The translations under genes and the position numbers were made by a program. From positions 14,083,596 to 14,147,595 of the forward strand of contig CM030858.1 of the NCBI GenBank assembly GCA_018105865.1: a stretch of DNA of 64,000 nucleotides, read 5' to 3'. Positions 1-10,447 of this stretch are shown piece by piece; the stretch's first letter is position 1, and every line of letters starts with the position of its first letter. The notes below the pieces were generated by a model, which was not told where the DNA came from, ran no database searches, and saw only the letters and a list, made by a program, of their open reading frames with translations. This stretch comes from Metaphire vulgaris (lineage: Eukaryota > Annelida > Clitellata > Crassiclitellata > Megascolecidae).

Positions 1-73
<73 letters not shown>
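1..73. repeat. (TAA)n microsatellite
   Basis: An uninterrupted trinucleotide run reaches the left window edge, so its full length is unknown. In this window such runs often end a non-LTR retrotransposon tail; here the element body would lie outside the window. Confidence 0.95.
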
Positions 74-74
<1 letters not shown>

Positions 75-231
75 TCTTATTGATCGTTGGTGGTTACTGA
101 GACACTGTGACATTTTTCATTATGTATAATTGCATTTCATGATTTAAGACTTATTGTTATAGTTATTTTTGCACATAAAATGTTAATGTGTGTAATTAAT
201 TACTGATGTAAGCTGAACTGGAAAATTGTAG

Positions 232-2226
232 GGAATGGCTACGCAGCAGCCAATGGATACTCAACCTGGATTGGGGTTTTCAGTCGACCAAAGGACCGGA
301 TCCTCTTCTGGTAATTGTTCCGTTTTTGTTGAATGAATTCACGTCTTTGTACTCATAATACTGTGAATCAAAGACTGCATTGTCCAAATGACATCATGTC
401 TTACTGTAGAAGTGGCCTTGGTACTAGATTCTGTCATACATGATTAGCTGAACAGGAGAAATATAGAAAGCAGTAGGGCCTCTGATTAGTATGTAGCTTT
501 GATGCAACTGATTCCCACTGAAACCCAGCCAAGGACTTTTGATCTATTTCAGTCTGAATTTGCTCTTTGTCTTAGTGCTATAGAAAGATAGATTATGAAA
601 AATATCGAAAGAATATTGAAATATTTGACAGATTTTGTGCTTAAGATGTATGCCTATGGATGTTGTATCTAGCTGCCATAGTGTCATCTTGCTAACTCTC
701 CTGTTTGCTCTTCATTTCAGGAAGCTCATCCAGATGTTGCCACTTCAGAAGAAAGTGAAATTAAAGAGGCCAAGGTACAGTATGTGGTATTCTCTCCAGT
801 AATTTTCTTTGATTGGTCATAGAAGCTGAAGAAATAAAATTTGTCCTATTTGTATTTATTGTATCTCAACTATTATAACTATGTAACAAATCTGTCAGAT
901 TCACTGAGTGCTGAGCTAATTAATGACCAATGTGAGAGTCATGATTATCATTACAATTCATTGGTAACTTACAGAAATCACTGCAAATGACAAGACAATT
1001 GATGAAGCTCGTTGATTTGGTCAAAGACCCGAGAAGAAACGAAGCAGTCGCACCCGACCAGGACCTGTTGCCATTTGGCTCTTTCTCATCCTGACTTTGA
1101 AAGCGGTAGATGAGTTTTTATTTGACGATCGTGGCTTGTGCTAACAGTTGTTACCATTTGTGGCTCCAGAAGTCTAATTTGGTTCAGAAATCCCTGTTGT
1201 CTGTTGCAGATTCCAAAACCACTTGGTACATTGGTGAGAAGAAGAATTTGGTTTGGTGAAGAAATCAGAAATGGATTTCTGGTAAATGTTGAGTTTCTTC
1301 ATTTACTTTTGACCTTCAGAACAGTAGAATACTGGAGATTGTCTTAATTCTTCTTGCTTTATTAACACTTTGACTACCGGATCAAAAATTCCCCAGGTGC
1401 CAAAGGAAACATGAGAAAACTGAGAATGTACCTTTTTGGTAATTTGCTGTTCCTGATGTTTTCAAAAGTAAAAATATGTATGAAATTAATAATTATTTAC
1501 TTATTTTGCAGTTCACGTACACAACAGACGCATCTCAGTTTCACTTCCTCCAACTGCTCGGCTCTTCTGCCTTCCAGAACGTCACCTTTCACTGTCGCAA
1601 TACGGTTTGCGTATTACGACATCAAGCGCCAAATCTTACAAAAAGGCAGCAATCTTTGCCTCAATGGATGACCAGGAAATTGGCGCTGGTGACGCAGTCA
1701 TCCACACCAAGTTCCAATAGATGAATGCAAGGTAAATAAAATGACTGTGGTGCTATGTCAGCTCTTTCTTATATTTGTTAGGCATACTTAAACATTCTGC
1801 AGTAGGGACATTCTAAAGACAATTCTAATGTTGGAATTGAATCTCTAGAACTTTCCTCTGATTATGACTCAACATCCGGACACTTTGAGGTGAAGAGTCT
1901 CTTTCAGTTAAGACACTTTACAGTCAATGAGAGAGAGAGAGAGAGAGAGAGAGAAGAGAGCAAGAGAGATTTGCACCAACATCTACATTGAAGAGTGAAG
2001 AATAATGTTGAACATTTATGCAAAAATATGTACCTTATGCAAAAATATGTACCTTTTGTTTTTCTTTGTTTTAGAATCGGATGGATGTTTGGGGGCCCCA
2101 CTGCGTTTCAGTTCGCCACAGAAGAAACAGCGTGCCTTCTGATCGAGGACATTGCCTCCACTGACTTTGGCAAAGATCGAGGGCCAATAGTTTGGTCTAG
2201 GAATTGGACCAGCTTGCTTAGCTTAA
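232..2226 (+). pseudogene. Fibrillar collagen 3' end (COLFI C-propeptide), frame-broken
   Basis: Six exon-like blocks with good splice sites are visible: 232-310, 721-774, 975-1105, about 1212-1281, 1512-1731 and 2075-2226. Blocks 1 and 2 join in phase and give a linker ending EAHPDVATSEESEIKEAK. Block 3 has the pre-COLFI helix (MTRQLMKLVDLVKDP) and then, in another frame, SHPDFESG, the collagen 'LCHPEW' region. Block 4 resembles the TWY...VWFGE segment, in two frames. Block 5 reads FTYTTDASQFHFLQLL and QNVTFHCRNT, the hallmark of fibrillar C-propeptides. Block 6 resembles the domain end (IEDIAS, then GIGPACLA and a stop) in two frames. The family trimerises procollagen chains in the secretory pathway. 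At least three frame changes are needed, and the exon carrying the WIDPNQGC-like region was not found. Either this is a decayed copy or the sequence has indel errors. The triple-helix exons would lie upstream of the window. Confidence 0.72.
1928..1957. repeat. (GA)n microsatellite
   Basis: A short GA run lies in the last intron of the collagen fragment. It encodes nothing. Confidence 0.9.
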
Positions 2227-2336
2227 TTTTAAACAAATTCTTAATGTTCTTATCATAACTTTCATTAATTGTACCTGCACTCAAATTATGGAAAGTTTGG
2301 AAGAAATATTTTTCATCTTAAACACATCATGAGTTA

Positions 2337-2520
2337 TCAATCAATCAATCAATTTATTTTGCAGGATTACACATACAGAGATTAAACATACAAAATTAGT
2401 TCATTTCTTATCATGTGAAAAAAAAATCAATATGTAAAAATATATAATTAATTTGAGAAATGGGTTAGCCAAAGGGTATAAAACCCGTAAGACAGTCAAC
2501 CTATTTGGTTGAGGAATTTA
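2337..2520 (-). mobile_element. Non-LTR retrotransposon 3' end with (TTGA)n tail
   Basis: On the minus strand the sequence runs through an AT-rich 3'-UTR-like stretch (TGTAATCCTGCAAAATAAAT) straight into TTGATTGATTGA. This is the layout of LINE 3' ends with short tandem tails. No coding part is visible, so the clade is not assigned. Confidence 0.4.
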
Positions 2521-2929
2521 GAAGTGACAAAATTAAAGGTAAAAGAGTATTTAGCTAAGGTACTTAGAAGTTGCATGAATAATAATATAAAAGAGTATAG
2601 AAAGTAATAAATGGTTAAGAGAATCTTGAGGAATTTTAAATTCGTTAAGGAAGTTAATTCTTAACTAATTTACAACTTGTCAGAGACTTAGTGATTGAAA
2701 ATGAAGCTTTTTAAAGAAAAGAAATTGTTAATATTTCTCAGTTCAATAGGCAGGTTTTCCATAGTCTAGGTCCTGAAAACTTTGTAGTAAATTTTCTCTT
2801 TATTATAATTATTACTATTATACTAAATTATATCTCTAATCTCTTGCAATATTAGACTAGGGACAGGGTTTCTACGTAGATTACTATTTCACCTTAATGA
2901 GTCATTAATTGTAGAACCACGATCTATTA

Positions 2930-3585
2930 CGCCACCTCCCCCCCTCTTCTCTTCTCAGGCGCAAAAGCGCGACCAATGACTTGTACCAGTTAAGAAGGTA
3001 CCTCTGAGGATGGGAGGGTGCGGAGGAGGAGTCTCACCTGCTTTGTACTATGGCCCACTAGATGGTCAACAAGGCAGCGGCTCGACTGTAGGCGTTTGTT
3101 CTGCATAAATGTCGAATTGTGAGGGATTTTGCGTCGAAGACTGAGTGTGTAAATCAAGCGAAAGAGATTCGATGGATGTTAACTATTGCTGTTTCTTCTT
3201 GCTCATTATTCAATCGTAGCGCAGAAACGATCGGTTTTACGTCGCTTTTTTGACAAAATGCCATTTCTTGTCTGCATTGTCTGTGCATCGGTTGTCGTTG
3301 TTGTTGCACTGGGGTTGGTCCCGGTTTGGAATGAAGTTGCCGTAACATGGCCTCAGAGCATCGACCGCCAATATTAATGTTACGATGAACAGAAGAGTTT
3401 GCAATCATTGTTTCTGTGGCCATACAGGCCTATGGAAGTATCTAGAACCCAATGGCACCGTGGCATCCAACTTCAAGCGATGAGCAGTCGACTGTTTGGA
3501 TTACGTTCTTTGTTTACATTAAACAGACTCTCTTCTTCTGACTGTCCAATGTTCGACTTCTATCGCAGAGAAAGAGACGGTGAGT
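2930..3585 (+). other. GC-richer block, possible promoter and first exon
   Basis: This block is clearly less AT-rich than its flanks. It has a CCAAT-like GACCAATGAC near 2970 and short open frames that include a hydrophobic stretch (MPFLVCIVCASVVVVVALGL, from 3258). It ends in a good donor (GACG followed by GTGAGTAAAA) at about 3580. No protein family was recognised and no downstream exon could be linked, so this may be a chance arrangement. Confidence 0.22.
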
Positions 3586-3608
3586 AAAATAGATCTATTG
3601 CAGTAAAA

Positions 3609-3992
3609 GGGGCTCTCCGTTAATATTATGTCAACAATTTTTGGGCAATTTTTAACCCCCCTTTGTCAACAACTGTCAACTTTCACTTGACGCCCCCCAT
3701 AATTACGTCAACAACTTTTGACCCCCCCAAGATCAATAACAAGGTTATTGTTTTTGCAGTGATGACCATTGTTTCCCTTTTTGCTCATCGAGTGTCAAAA
3801 TGTGGTGGTGATGACCTTTCTTGCTATGCTTTTTCCATTGTAATAAGTAGTATTCCATGAAATTTCCTATTTTATGATTAATTGTAAAAAGTGAAATTGT
3901 TGACGTCAACTTCTCTTCACCCTCCCTGTCAACAACTGTCAAACGTTTTCAAACCCTCCCCTAAATTATTGACGTAATTAATGGACAGCCCC
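3609..3992 (+). mobile_element. MITE family 1 (GGGGCTGTCC termini), full copy
   Basis: The ends form an inverted repeat: GGGGCTCTCCGTTAAT at the left and ATTAATGGACAGCCCC at the right. Sub-terminal blocks TGTCAACAACTGTCAA occur near both ends, and the interior reads GATGACCATT and TTTTGCTCATCGAGTGTCAA. The same sequence recurs at 10448-10862, 23485-23855 and, inverted, 32799-33203, with fragments at 19297 and 25918. It has no coding capacity. Flanks are A-rich and the target duplication is not clear (perhaps 2-3 bp). Confidence 0.85.
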
Positions 3993-4509
3993 TTAGCTAA
4001 TAATGCAAGTGATTTGTTATCGAATGAAACTAAACTAAAGACGGCTTTAATTAAAAAAATATAAGAATTAAAAATCTTATTTTAAACTGATATTGATAAT
4101 AATACTAACCAGACATATAAATATATATTAAATGAAAGATATCTAATTATTATGATTATTATGTTCGAATAAAAAATAATGTAATATTTATGTTAACAAT
4201 CTAAATATAAAAACTTTTAGTGTTACCCTTTGCAATGCTGGGCCATTATTTTATAATGCAAGCGGAGTTTGGCCCATCTGGTGAATGAAACCAAATTTTA
4301 CGAAGGCCTCTATTATAAAATGAAGGCATTCAAGTTATTATTGAATTATAAATTCTCGCTTTTAAATATCTGTCTAAATATTGGCATTGCAGCTTAGCGT
4401 ATGCAGAAGCGTATTCATGTTAGCGCAATACTCTTTGCTCATTGTGACCTAACAGATTAGTTGTTTTGATGAGTCTCACCACTTTAAAATGCTCGGCGGT
4501 GGCGTATAC

Positions 4510-4951
4510 GGTTACAGGTGGTAGCCGCAGTGGGCAGTGGCGGCTCGACCGGGGCAGGGAGGCCCGTACCCCCCTATTGACTGCCTGGCCCCCAGTGGCC
4601 CCCCAGGTGGGACCCTATACTTAATGCTACATACATTAAACAACAAATGTTTGCCCCCATGATTAGAAGTTGCCACCCCAACGGCCCCCCACTTGCCAAA
4701 TCCTAGAGCCGCCACTGGGTAGCCGCCCCAGCTATGACCGCCCCGGTTATGACCGTCCCAGTTACTCTATGGGTTTTGACGAAAAGCAGTGTATTGCACC
4801 CGTACGGGGTCATTTAATCATTACGCACACCATAAACCAGACACGAAACACTAACCCTAAACGATACTGACGGCAGCTAAAGCTGGGGCGGTCATAACTG
4901 GGGCGGTCATAACCGGGGCGGTCATAGCTGGGGCGGCTATAATGTGATACC
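4510..4951. mobile_element. Foldback element with 8-bp target duplication GCGTATAC
   Basis: GCGTATAC occurs at 4502-4509 and again at 4952-4959, directly bounding the element. The arms are inverted and are themselves made of a roughly 16-bp tandem motif (GCCCCAGCTATGACC, GCCCCGGTTATGACC). The left arm is split by a younger insertion (4528-4717). An 8-bp target duplication is typical of hAT-type transposition. A second, single-arm copy lies at 34094-34170. Short open frames of repeated SYDRPGYDRP-like sequence through the arms are by-products of the tandem motif, not genes. Confidence 0.8.
4528..4717 (-). mobile_element. MITE family A (CAGTGGCGGCTC), nested, TSD GGTAGCCG
   Basis: Perfect 8-bp duplication GGTAGCCG lies at 4520-4527 and 4718-4725. 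The ends are CAGTGGGCAGTGGCGGCTC at the left and GAGCCGCCACTG at the right. The body (GCATTAAGTATAGGGTCCCA on the other strand) recurs at 37749, 39123 and 54282. It is non-autonomous and of hAT type by target-site length. It sits inside the left arm of the foldback element 4510-4951, so it is the younger of the two. Confidence 0.9.
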
Positions 4952-5449
4952 GCGTATACAGCCAGAGACCAACACTTTCGGTGACGAGTTTTCACTTTTC
5001 CCTTCAGCTATTTGTCGTTTCTCTGGCACTTGAAGAGTCAATCATTTCACACACTTTAAAATCTACCTTCATAATGGCTTCCTACAAGTGGCGTTGCACT
5101 TACATTCTTCGGAAAAGACAACGACACTCTATAACAAATATTCCACTTCCACTGATGAGTCAATACAAAAAACCTACAAATTATTATTGTAAGTGTAGAC
5201 CTAACTATCGCAAGTAGTCTCGACTAATGGGGGATGGTGTAGTCCCCCAACTTTCTGGCTATCGGCTTGTTAAATCATTTCTTCGTTAATTTCATAATGT
5301 TTTTAGCCTTTTACACTGACCATTAAGTTTTTTGTCTCAGCACAATCTTGTCGCACTGCTCTCACAAACGCGAGAACTTTCGTTCTGTCAGTGAGTGGTT
5401 ACTAAAGCATAAAGGTAACAAGGATTTACTGGAACAAAGCTGAGATGAG

Positions 5450-5725
5450 ATGCAGAAATTTTACTTAGAGTGGAAGAAAACAGCGAGACAGGCTTATGAG
5501 AAAAGGCAACAGAAATGGACCAGTCCTTTTCAGTCGGAAATTGAAAAGCGTTCAAACCAACTGGACAAACAGAGGAACTCCGCCAATGCTGTCAATGGCA
5601 CGCAGTGGCAAGATCATCAAGGAATGATTCTGGTCATCTTGACAATGCCCAAATGGGTCGTCCATAAATTACGTCACGCGGTTAGGGGGAGGGGAGGGGA
5701 TCCGGCAATTTGTGACGAAGTGTGA
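5450..5725 (+). CDS. Unrecognised ORF running into a MITE
   Basis: This 91-codon frame starts MQKFYLEWKKTARQAYEKRQ and is rich in Lys, Gln and Arg for its first two-thirds, with a coiled-coil-like look. The last 20 or so codons come from MITE family 2, which begins at 5654, so any native 3' end has been replaced. No family was recognised. It may be an exon remnant or chance. Confidence 0.2.
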   Translation: MQKFYLEWKKTARQAYEKRQQKWTSPFQSEIEKRSNQLDKQRNSANAVNGTQWQDHQGMILVILTMPKWVVHKLRHAVRGRGGDPAICDEV

Positions 5726-6005
5726 CGACGGGGGTGAGGGTCCCGTAAGTGTGACGTCACGCAAAAAAATTTAGATCAAAATTTAGGTCATGGCCTTTGA
5801 CCTTTTTTGCTTGTCAGGGATTTTGGGGAGGAAAAAATACAATTATGACTTTTTTTGCTTGTCAAGACTTCGGAATACGAAAATGGGAGGGGGTCGGCCC
5901 GATGTGACGTCATATTTTAGGGTGTCCGACGTTTTGTGACGTCGCGTTACGTAAAGGGGGTCAAAAAAGTGCCAAATTCGAGTGACGTAATTTATGGACG
6001 ACCCC
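5654..6005 (+). mobile_element. MITE family 2 (GGGTCGTCCATAAATTACG termini)
   Basis: The inverted ends are GGGTCGTCCATAAATTACGT and ACGTAATTTATGGACGACCC. The sub-terminal zones are full of GTGACGNNGTGTGACG motifs. Two copies of the motif GACCTTTTTTGCTTGTCA-like lie 49 bp apart (5799 and 5848). Other copies are at 41918-42283 and 41156-41242. It is non-coding. The termini resemble those of families 1 and 3, which suggests related transposases. Confidence 0.85.
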
Positions 6006-6119
6006 AAAGAGACTAACAGACATTCTCTCTACCTGTAGTTATATGTGCTCGTAGCCTAGTTACTCACACTCTTCCGTATATGAATTGCATGTTTCCTTTA
6101 GGTAACGCGCTAAAGAATC

Positions 6120-6120
<1 letters not shown>

Positions 6121-6201
<81 letters not shown>
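6121..6201. repeat. (ATA)n microsatellite
   Basis: A long pure trinucleotide run is followed by AGCGCTATAAAATG. The GCGCTATA motif also precedes AAT-rich tails at 12150 and 51250, suggesting a link with retrotransposon 3' ends. Confidence 0.95.
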
Positions 6202-6850
6202 GCGCTATAAAATGTGAGCTCCCTATACAAAATAACATTGTGGCGCCGTATTTTGTACTCTTAACATTTCATTATAATAATTTATAGTTAATTCCTGTTA
6301 GCCCAAATATATTTTTAAAAATTTTTATCCGTTAATTATTGTTAACAAGTAGAATTTTTAATTGAGGAAACTAAAGCGCGAATCTTGTTGTTGTATAATA
6401 TTAGTGTACTCAATGTAATTTGGTCAAATGTCGAGTCAAGTTCAAACAAAAATAGCAATAGGTATAATGTCTTTCTTTTATTTTAGCAAAAGTGCCGTTT
6501 CATTTTAAAATTGCTGTTATTTAGAACAATGTAAAATAAATAACAGCGACTAAAAAAATTAGGCGAATTTCAAAAATAAACTATAGCTTTATTTCATACC
6601 GGACTCAATACAGATAGAACATTTCGCATCTATGGAAAAGAAGAAAACGATATTAAGCACTATGTTGTATAGTATATAACACTTGCAGAAATTAATTAAC
6701 TAATATTTTTTTTTTATTATTCTTTTTGTATTTTAAAACAAAGCTAAAGATGCGAAATTAAACTTCTTTTCAAAGTTTTCTAAAACATTATTTTACTTAA
6801 TGCTAAATAAAGAAGGTACAACGCCATAGATCTAAATATTGTGAGGAACT
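6201..6850 (+). repeat. Diverged dispersed repeat, copy 1
   Basis: Blocks of this stretch recur in the same order at 11064-11690: AGCGCTATAAAATG, ATTAGTGTACTC, AGGTATAATGTCTTT, AAACAAAGCTAA, AATGCTAAATAAA and ATCTAAATATTGTGA. No open frame or terminal inverted repeat is evident. It is an old duplicated segment or an unclassified repeat. Confidence 0.65.
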
Positions 6851-7063
6851 CTCTACCTGTATACAAATTCGCCATTTCAGCAAGAGGGGAACATTGCAAC
6901 ATGCAAATGGCTAAACTGTACAATATTCAACACACGCTTCTTAGAGACTCGTGATTCCAGGATCCCTTAGGTTAATCTTGTTTGTTTCCTTATGCTCATG
7001 GTAATGTCAATTGTTTTATTTACTGTGAACATGTAATGTCCTTTTTTCAGTTTTCCACCTTAA

Positions 7064-7066
<3 letters not shown>

Positions 7067-7129
<63 letters not shown>

Positions 7130-7230
7130 TATAATCGAATTGTGATTATAATGCTTTTGATAATAAATTGATGAAACTGTATGCTTTTGGAAATAAATAA
7201 ACTCATTCATTCATTCATTCATTCATTCAT
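7067..7230 (+). repeat. (AT)n followed by a LINE-like tail ending (ATTC)n
   Basis: About 53 bp of AT dinucleotides is followed by TGATAATAAATTGATGAAACTG and then a run of ATTC units at 7203-7230. The (ATTC)n end looks like another retrotransposon 3' terminus. No coding sequence is preserved. Confidence 0.6.
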
Positions 7231-7296
7231 AACTGTTATTAACGAATCAAAGGAATCTAATATCGCTTAAAGACTAATTTCTTTTAACTAGTTTTA

Positions 7297-7346
7297 GCTA
7301 ATTTAACCACAAAACGTTGACACCAGCGTTTTGTGGTTAAATTAGC
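7297..7346. repeat. Perfect hairpin, 20-bp stem, 10-nt loop
   Basis: GCTAATTTAACCACAAAACG at 7297-7316 is exactly complementary to 7327-7346, around the loop TTGACACCAG. The flanks do not continue the pairing. It could be a structured RNA, a collapsed foldback element or a cruciform site; nothing nearby decides. Confidence 0.85.
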
Positions 7347-7848
7347 AAATATAAATTGGAATCTCTTTAAATTCAGTTATTTACTCTTTATACTACCCCG
7401 TGGTGTTCCTTCAAATAAGCTTCTTAATTCTTGTTAAGCGGGCTATATTTAGGCACGCCTGCTCAACTGATAAAATTTGAATTGCTGAAATATGTAGTAG
7501 GTCTCCTGAAAGATCCTATCGAAGTAGGCCTACTTCTGCTCACGATCATGATGTGATATCTCTGTTTCAGTTCTCTCATAAATTCAATTTGCGAAGCTTC
7601 TCTTTATCATATTCGAGGCATTTGTCCCATCAAACAGCTGCTCCCCAAGCCTGTTCTATAATTCAGATAGCCGATGCATTGGTATCTAGTCGCCTAGATT
7701 AATGCAATTCCCTGGGGTTTTTGTCTTTTGACATCACAAGATCAATTGAGCAAACACTTCTGAGAGCACAGAATTCCAATACAATCTCCCAGATTTGAAC
7801 TCGTAGACCCAGTTAGTCAGTTCTAGCATTGGTTTCCTACCAAACAAC

Positions 7849-8278
7849 TTGTCTTCATCCATCCTCGCTACGAGGGTAGACCGCATCACGAATGAGCTTG
7901 TTCCACTGTTTTCTGTTGTCTGTCATTCGGGTCGCCTTTTCCATAATGTTATCAGTCCATCCACTCCTGGGTTTGTATTGTTTTCTTTTACCATCATTTG
8001 TGCCTTGTATCATTTCCTTTTCAAAACAGACGCCCAGAGCCTGTTTTCCTCGTGATCTGGCCGAGATACGACAGTTCTCTTCTTTTGATGTACTCCGAAA
8101 ATTCTCTTGTTACGCCTCCCTTCTCTAATACCCATTCATTAGTTATTTTCTCTGCACAGGATATAATATTATGCAGAATCTGTCTTAATTCTTTCTTTTC
8201 GAACGTCTTGACTCCAGACAAGTAATTGATTATAAAATCTGTCTTTTGCTCTACAATTAAGAAAACCATGTTACACAT
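7849..8278 (-). pseudogene. Non-LTR retrotransposon polyprotein, C-terminal remnant
   Basis: The minus strand encodes a partial C-terminal tail of a LINE endonuclease-reverse transcriptase. It carries the common order AEKITNEWVL, then IKRRELSYLGQITRKTGS, then after frame breaks an RKQWNKLI..A-like end near 7900. The polymerase core is absent. Such 5'-truncated copies are the normal product of failed reverse transcription. Confidence 0.65.
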
Positions 8279-8467
8279 TGAATCAATTATCTTAATTTAA
8301 ACACAGCTCATCCCTCAACAGTGTCGGTTCTGAGGTGGAGCTGGTGGGATGTAGCCTCCAAGATTTCAGTTTTACCCCACAGGTAATAATAGTGGAAGAC
8401 CTTTTTGTATGTCAGCTATTTTCAGGAGTTGTTTAACGGAAACCCGATAGGATAGACACTATTAGAC

Positions 8468-8804
8468 AGGCATGTCAAACTGGCGGCCCGCGGGCCGCAT
8501 GCGGCACTCTACAAGATGCCCAGCGGCCCGCACAAAGATTTCTACAAATTATAAATGTTTTTAGACAACACAATTTCTCAAGCCGATCGCTTTTGTGTGA
8601 TTTTTGGATGGTTTTTGTGTGATTTTGTATGCACATTGTATGTTTCTTATTTGAAGTAACCAAAAAATGAAGCACCGAATTTAATTAAATATTAAATATA
8701 TTTCAGTTATTGTAATGTGCACAATTAATTGTTGTGTGTGGCCCCCATGACAATACCAATGTGAGCCACGCGGCCCTTGGGGGACCCTGAGTTTGACATG
8801 TCTG
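8468..8804. mobile_element. hAT-like MITE (CAGGCATGTCAAACT termini)
   Basis: The ends CAGGCATGTCAAACTGGCGG and GAGTTTGACATGTCTG are inverted repeats, followed inwards by GGCCCGCGGGCC and GGCCCTTGGG. This style is common in hAT (Charlie-type) ends. TAGAC flanks both sides loosely, but no perfect 8-bp duplication was found. It is non-coding. Confidence 0.65.
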
Positions 8805-9153
8805 GAGTAGACGACCTTTTACACTTTTTAGAGGTTGGGAAGTTGGCGGTCATTGAATAGGGCATAGCCACCAATTTTTTCCGGCTAGAACCGCCACTGT
8901 CTCTAAGCCTACTAGACTCTCCAGTCTCCACCAGATACTCCACAGGTCCTTAATTTGTTTGTTCCTCTTTCTAGTACAGCCTTTGACGCTAGTAGGTGTT
9001 CTTCGGTGTGTAGCCGCATGCTTTGTAATTCACTCCCAGCATCACTTCATATGTCTGTTTAGCTTGGCCAAACAGGCATACAAAGTAACCTGATATCCCT
9101 CTCGTCGATCAAACTGACCATCCCAGCCTCACCTGTCTCTAATTAATTCGGGT

Positions 9154-9487
9154 TTGATCAAGCCCTGTCAAGATTTGATAGAAACATACAAAATAATGAC
9201 TGGGAAAGTAGATGTGCCATATGATCGATTCTTTACATTGGCACACTATAGCAGCACAAGAGGCCACAAGTGCAAATTGTTTAAGCAGAGGTTTGGTCCA
9301 AGAAAGAAAACGTTTTTAGTGCAAGGGTTGTGGACAATTGGAACAGTTTGGACGAGGTGGGAGTGACAGTTGAAACAGTGAACGGATTCAAAGGCTATCT
9401 AGACAAACTAGGTTATTGAATGCAGATGGTTACATCAGTGGTTTTCACACAGGCTTACTTAGCCTCCTAAACCACTTAAAATCACAA

Positions 9488-9569
<82 letters not shown>
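9154..9569 (+). mobile_element. Non-LTR retrotransposon 3' end with (ATT)n tail
   Basis: The frame reads CQDLIETYKIMTGKVDVPYD, then FFTLAHYSSTRGHKCKLFKQ, then (in another frame) VVDNWNSL-like residues. This is the familiar C-terminus of CR1/L2-type reverse transcriptase polyproteins. The 3' UTR (CACACAGGCTTACTTAGCCT, CCACTTAAAATCAC) leads directly into about 80 bp of ATT. The same UTR recurs at 12240-12310 and 19765-19815. Confidence 0.75.
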
Positions 9570-9599
9570 AGCACCGGTTTGGTTTGGTTCGTCATCTGC

Positions 9600-10250
9600 T
9601 GATGGCAGGCCCGCCGGAACGAATTTTGGTCAGGGGTGCAGATTTTTTCGAAGTGAAATTTTCTCTTTCAAATCCTTGACAAGCAAAAAAAGGTATTCAA
9701 CGCTAGAATTCAGTGGCGTCATTTCGCACTTTTCTTGGGGGGCGAGAAATTTTTCTTCCAATTTTTCAATTTTTTGCAATTTTTCGACCTGACGAGTTTG
9801 CAAAAAAGTTGACGACCTCTTTTTTTGCTTGTCAGTCCTTTTTTGCGGTTAGTTACTTCTTCAGATTACTCGACATCAAATACTTCTTTAGGGCTTTAGG
9901 GGCTGCTGACCTTTCTTTTTGCCCCCCCCAAATGCAAATGACGTCCCTGTTTTTTACACATTAATACATTATAAATTAATATTTTCATTTCCTTGGGGGG
10001 GGTCGTGGCCCCCAGCCTTCCAAATGATGCCTCTGCTAGAATTTACCTTCAAAATAGCTTGACAAGCAAAAAAGGTCGTCTGTACACTCTGCACCCCCTC
10101 TGCACCCTCTGTTTTTTAGGATTCAGGGGGTGCAGAGGGGGTGCAGACCATCCTCTTTTCAGGGGTGCATTGCACCCCCTGAATTTTTCCACGGGGTGCA
10201 GCTGCACCTCCTGCTCCCCCACTTTCGGCGTGCCTGGCTGATGGGTTGGG
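9600..10250. mobile_element. Composite repeat region hosting a nested hAT-type MITE
   Basis: A host repeat rich in CTGCACCCCC blocks is interrupted by the insertion at 9711-10035; the two host halves share TTGACAAGCAAAAAAGGT-like sequence on either side. A near-perfect hairpin (arms about 10088-10111 and 10122-10147, TCTGCACCCCCTCTGCACCC) forms its centre. Full ends of the host were not resolved. Confidence 0.5.
9711..10035 (+). mobile_element. hAT-type MITE (CAGTGGCGTCATTT), TSD CTAGAATT
   Basis: CTAGAATT lies at 9703-9710 and again at 10036-10043. The ends are CAGTGGCGTCATTTCG and CAAATGATGCCTCTG, an imperfect inverted repeat. The interior is T-rich and contains a reversed copy of the shared GACAAGCAAAAAA motif near 9814. 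There is no coding frame. Confidence 0.85.
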
Positions 10251-10447
10251 GTTAGCCTGCAACTTAGCCATGGCTAGGAGGCAGGGAGGCAAGCTTCCCC
10301 GGGCGCCGTCCGGTGGGCGTCAGAGACCATTGTTGATTTTATTCACGACGGTATTGCCAGTATGACAAGTGAAAAAGGTCATCACCCGCGTTCTGTACAC
10401 TAGGCCTATACTTCCTTCACTGCTTCGCTCCTACAACGTCGTGAAAA

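Noticed and set aside
4512..4995. Frames with SYDRPGYDRP repeats, resembling a repetitive structural protein
   Set aside because: They arise from the tandem units in the arms of the foldback element and appear on both strands by symmetry.
8468..8804. 8-bp target duplication for the CAGGCATGTC element
   Set aside because: Only a loose TAGAC is shared between flanks; no perfect 8-mer at the element borders.
9488..9679. Long poly-Tyr open frame
   Set aside because: It is translation of an ATT microsatellite; no selection on a protein is implied. The same holds for 19693-20157 and 50064-50252.
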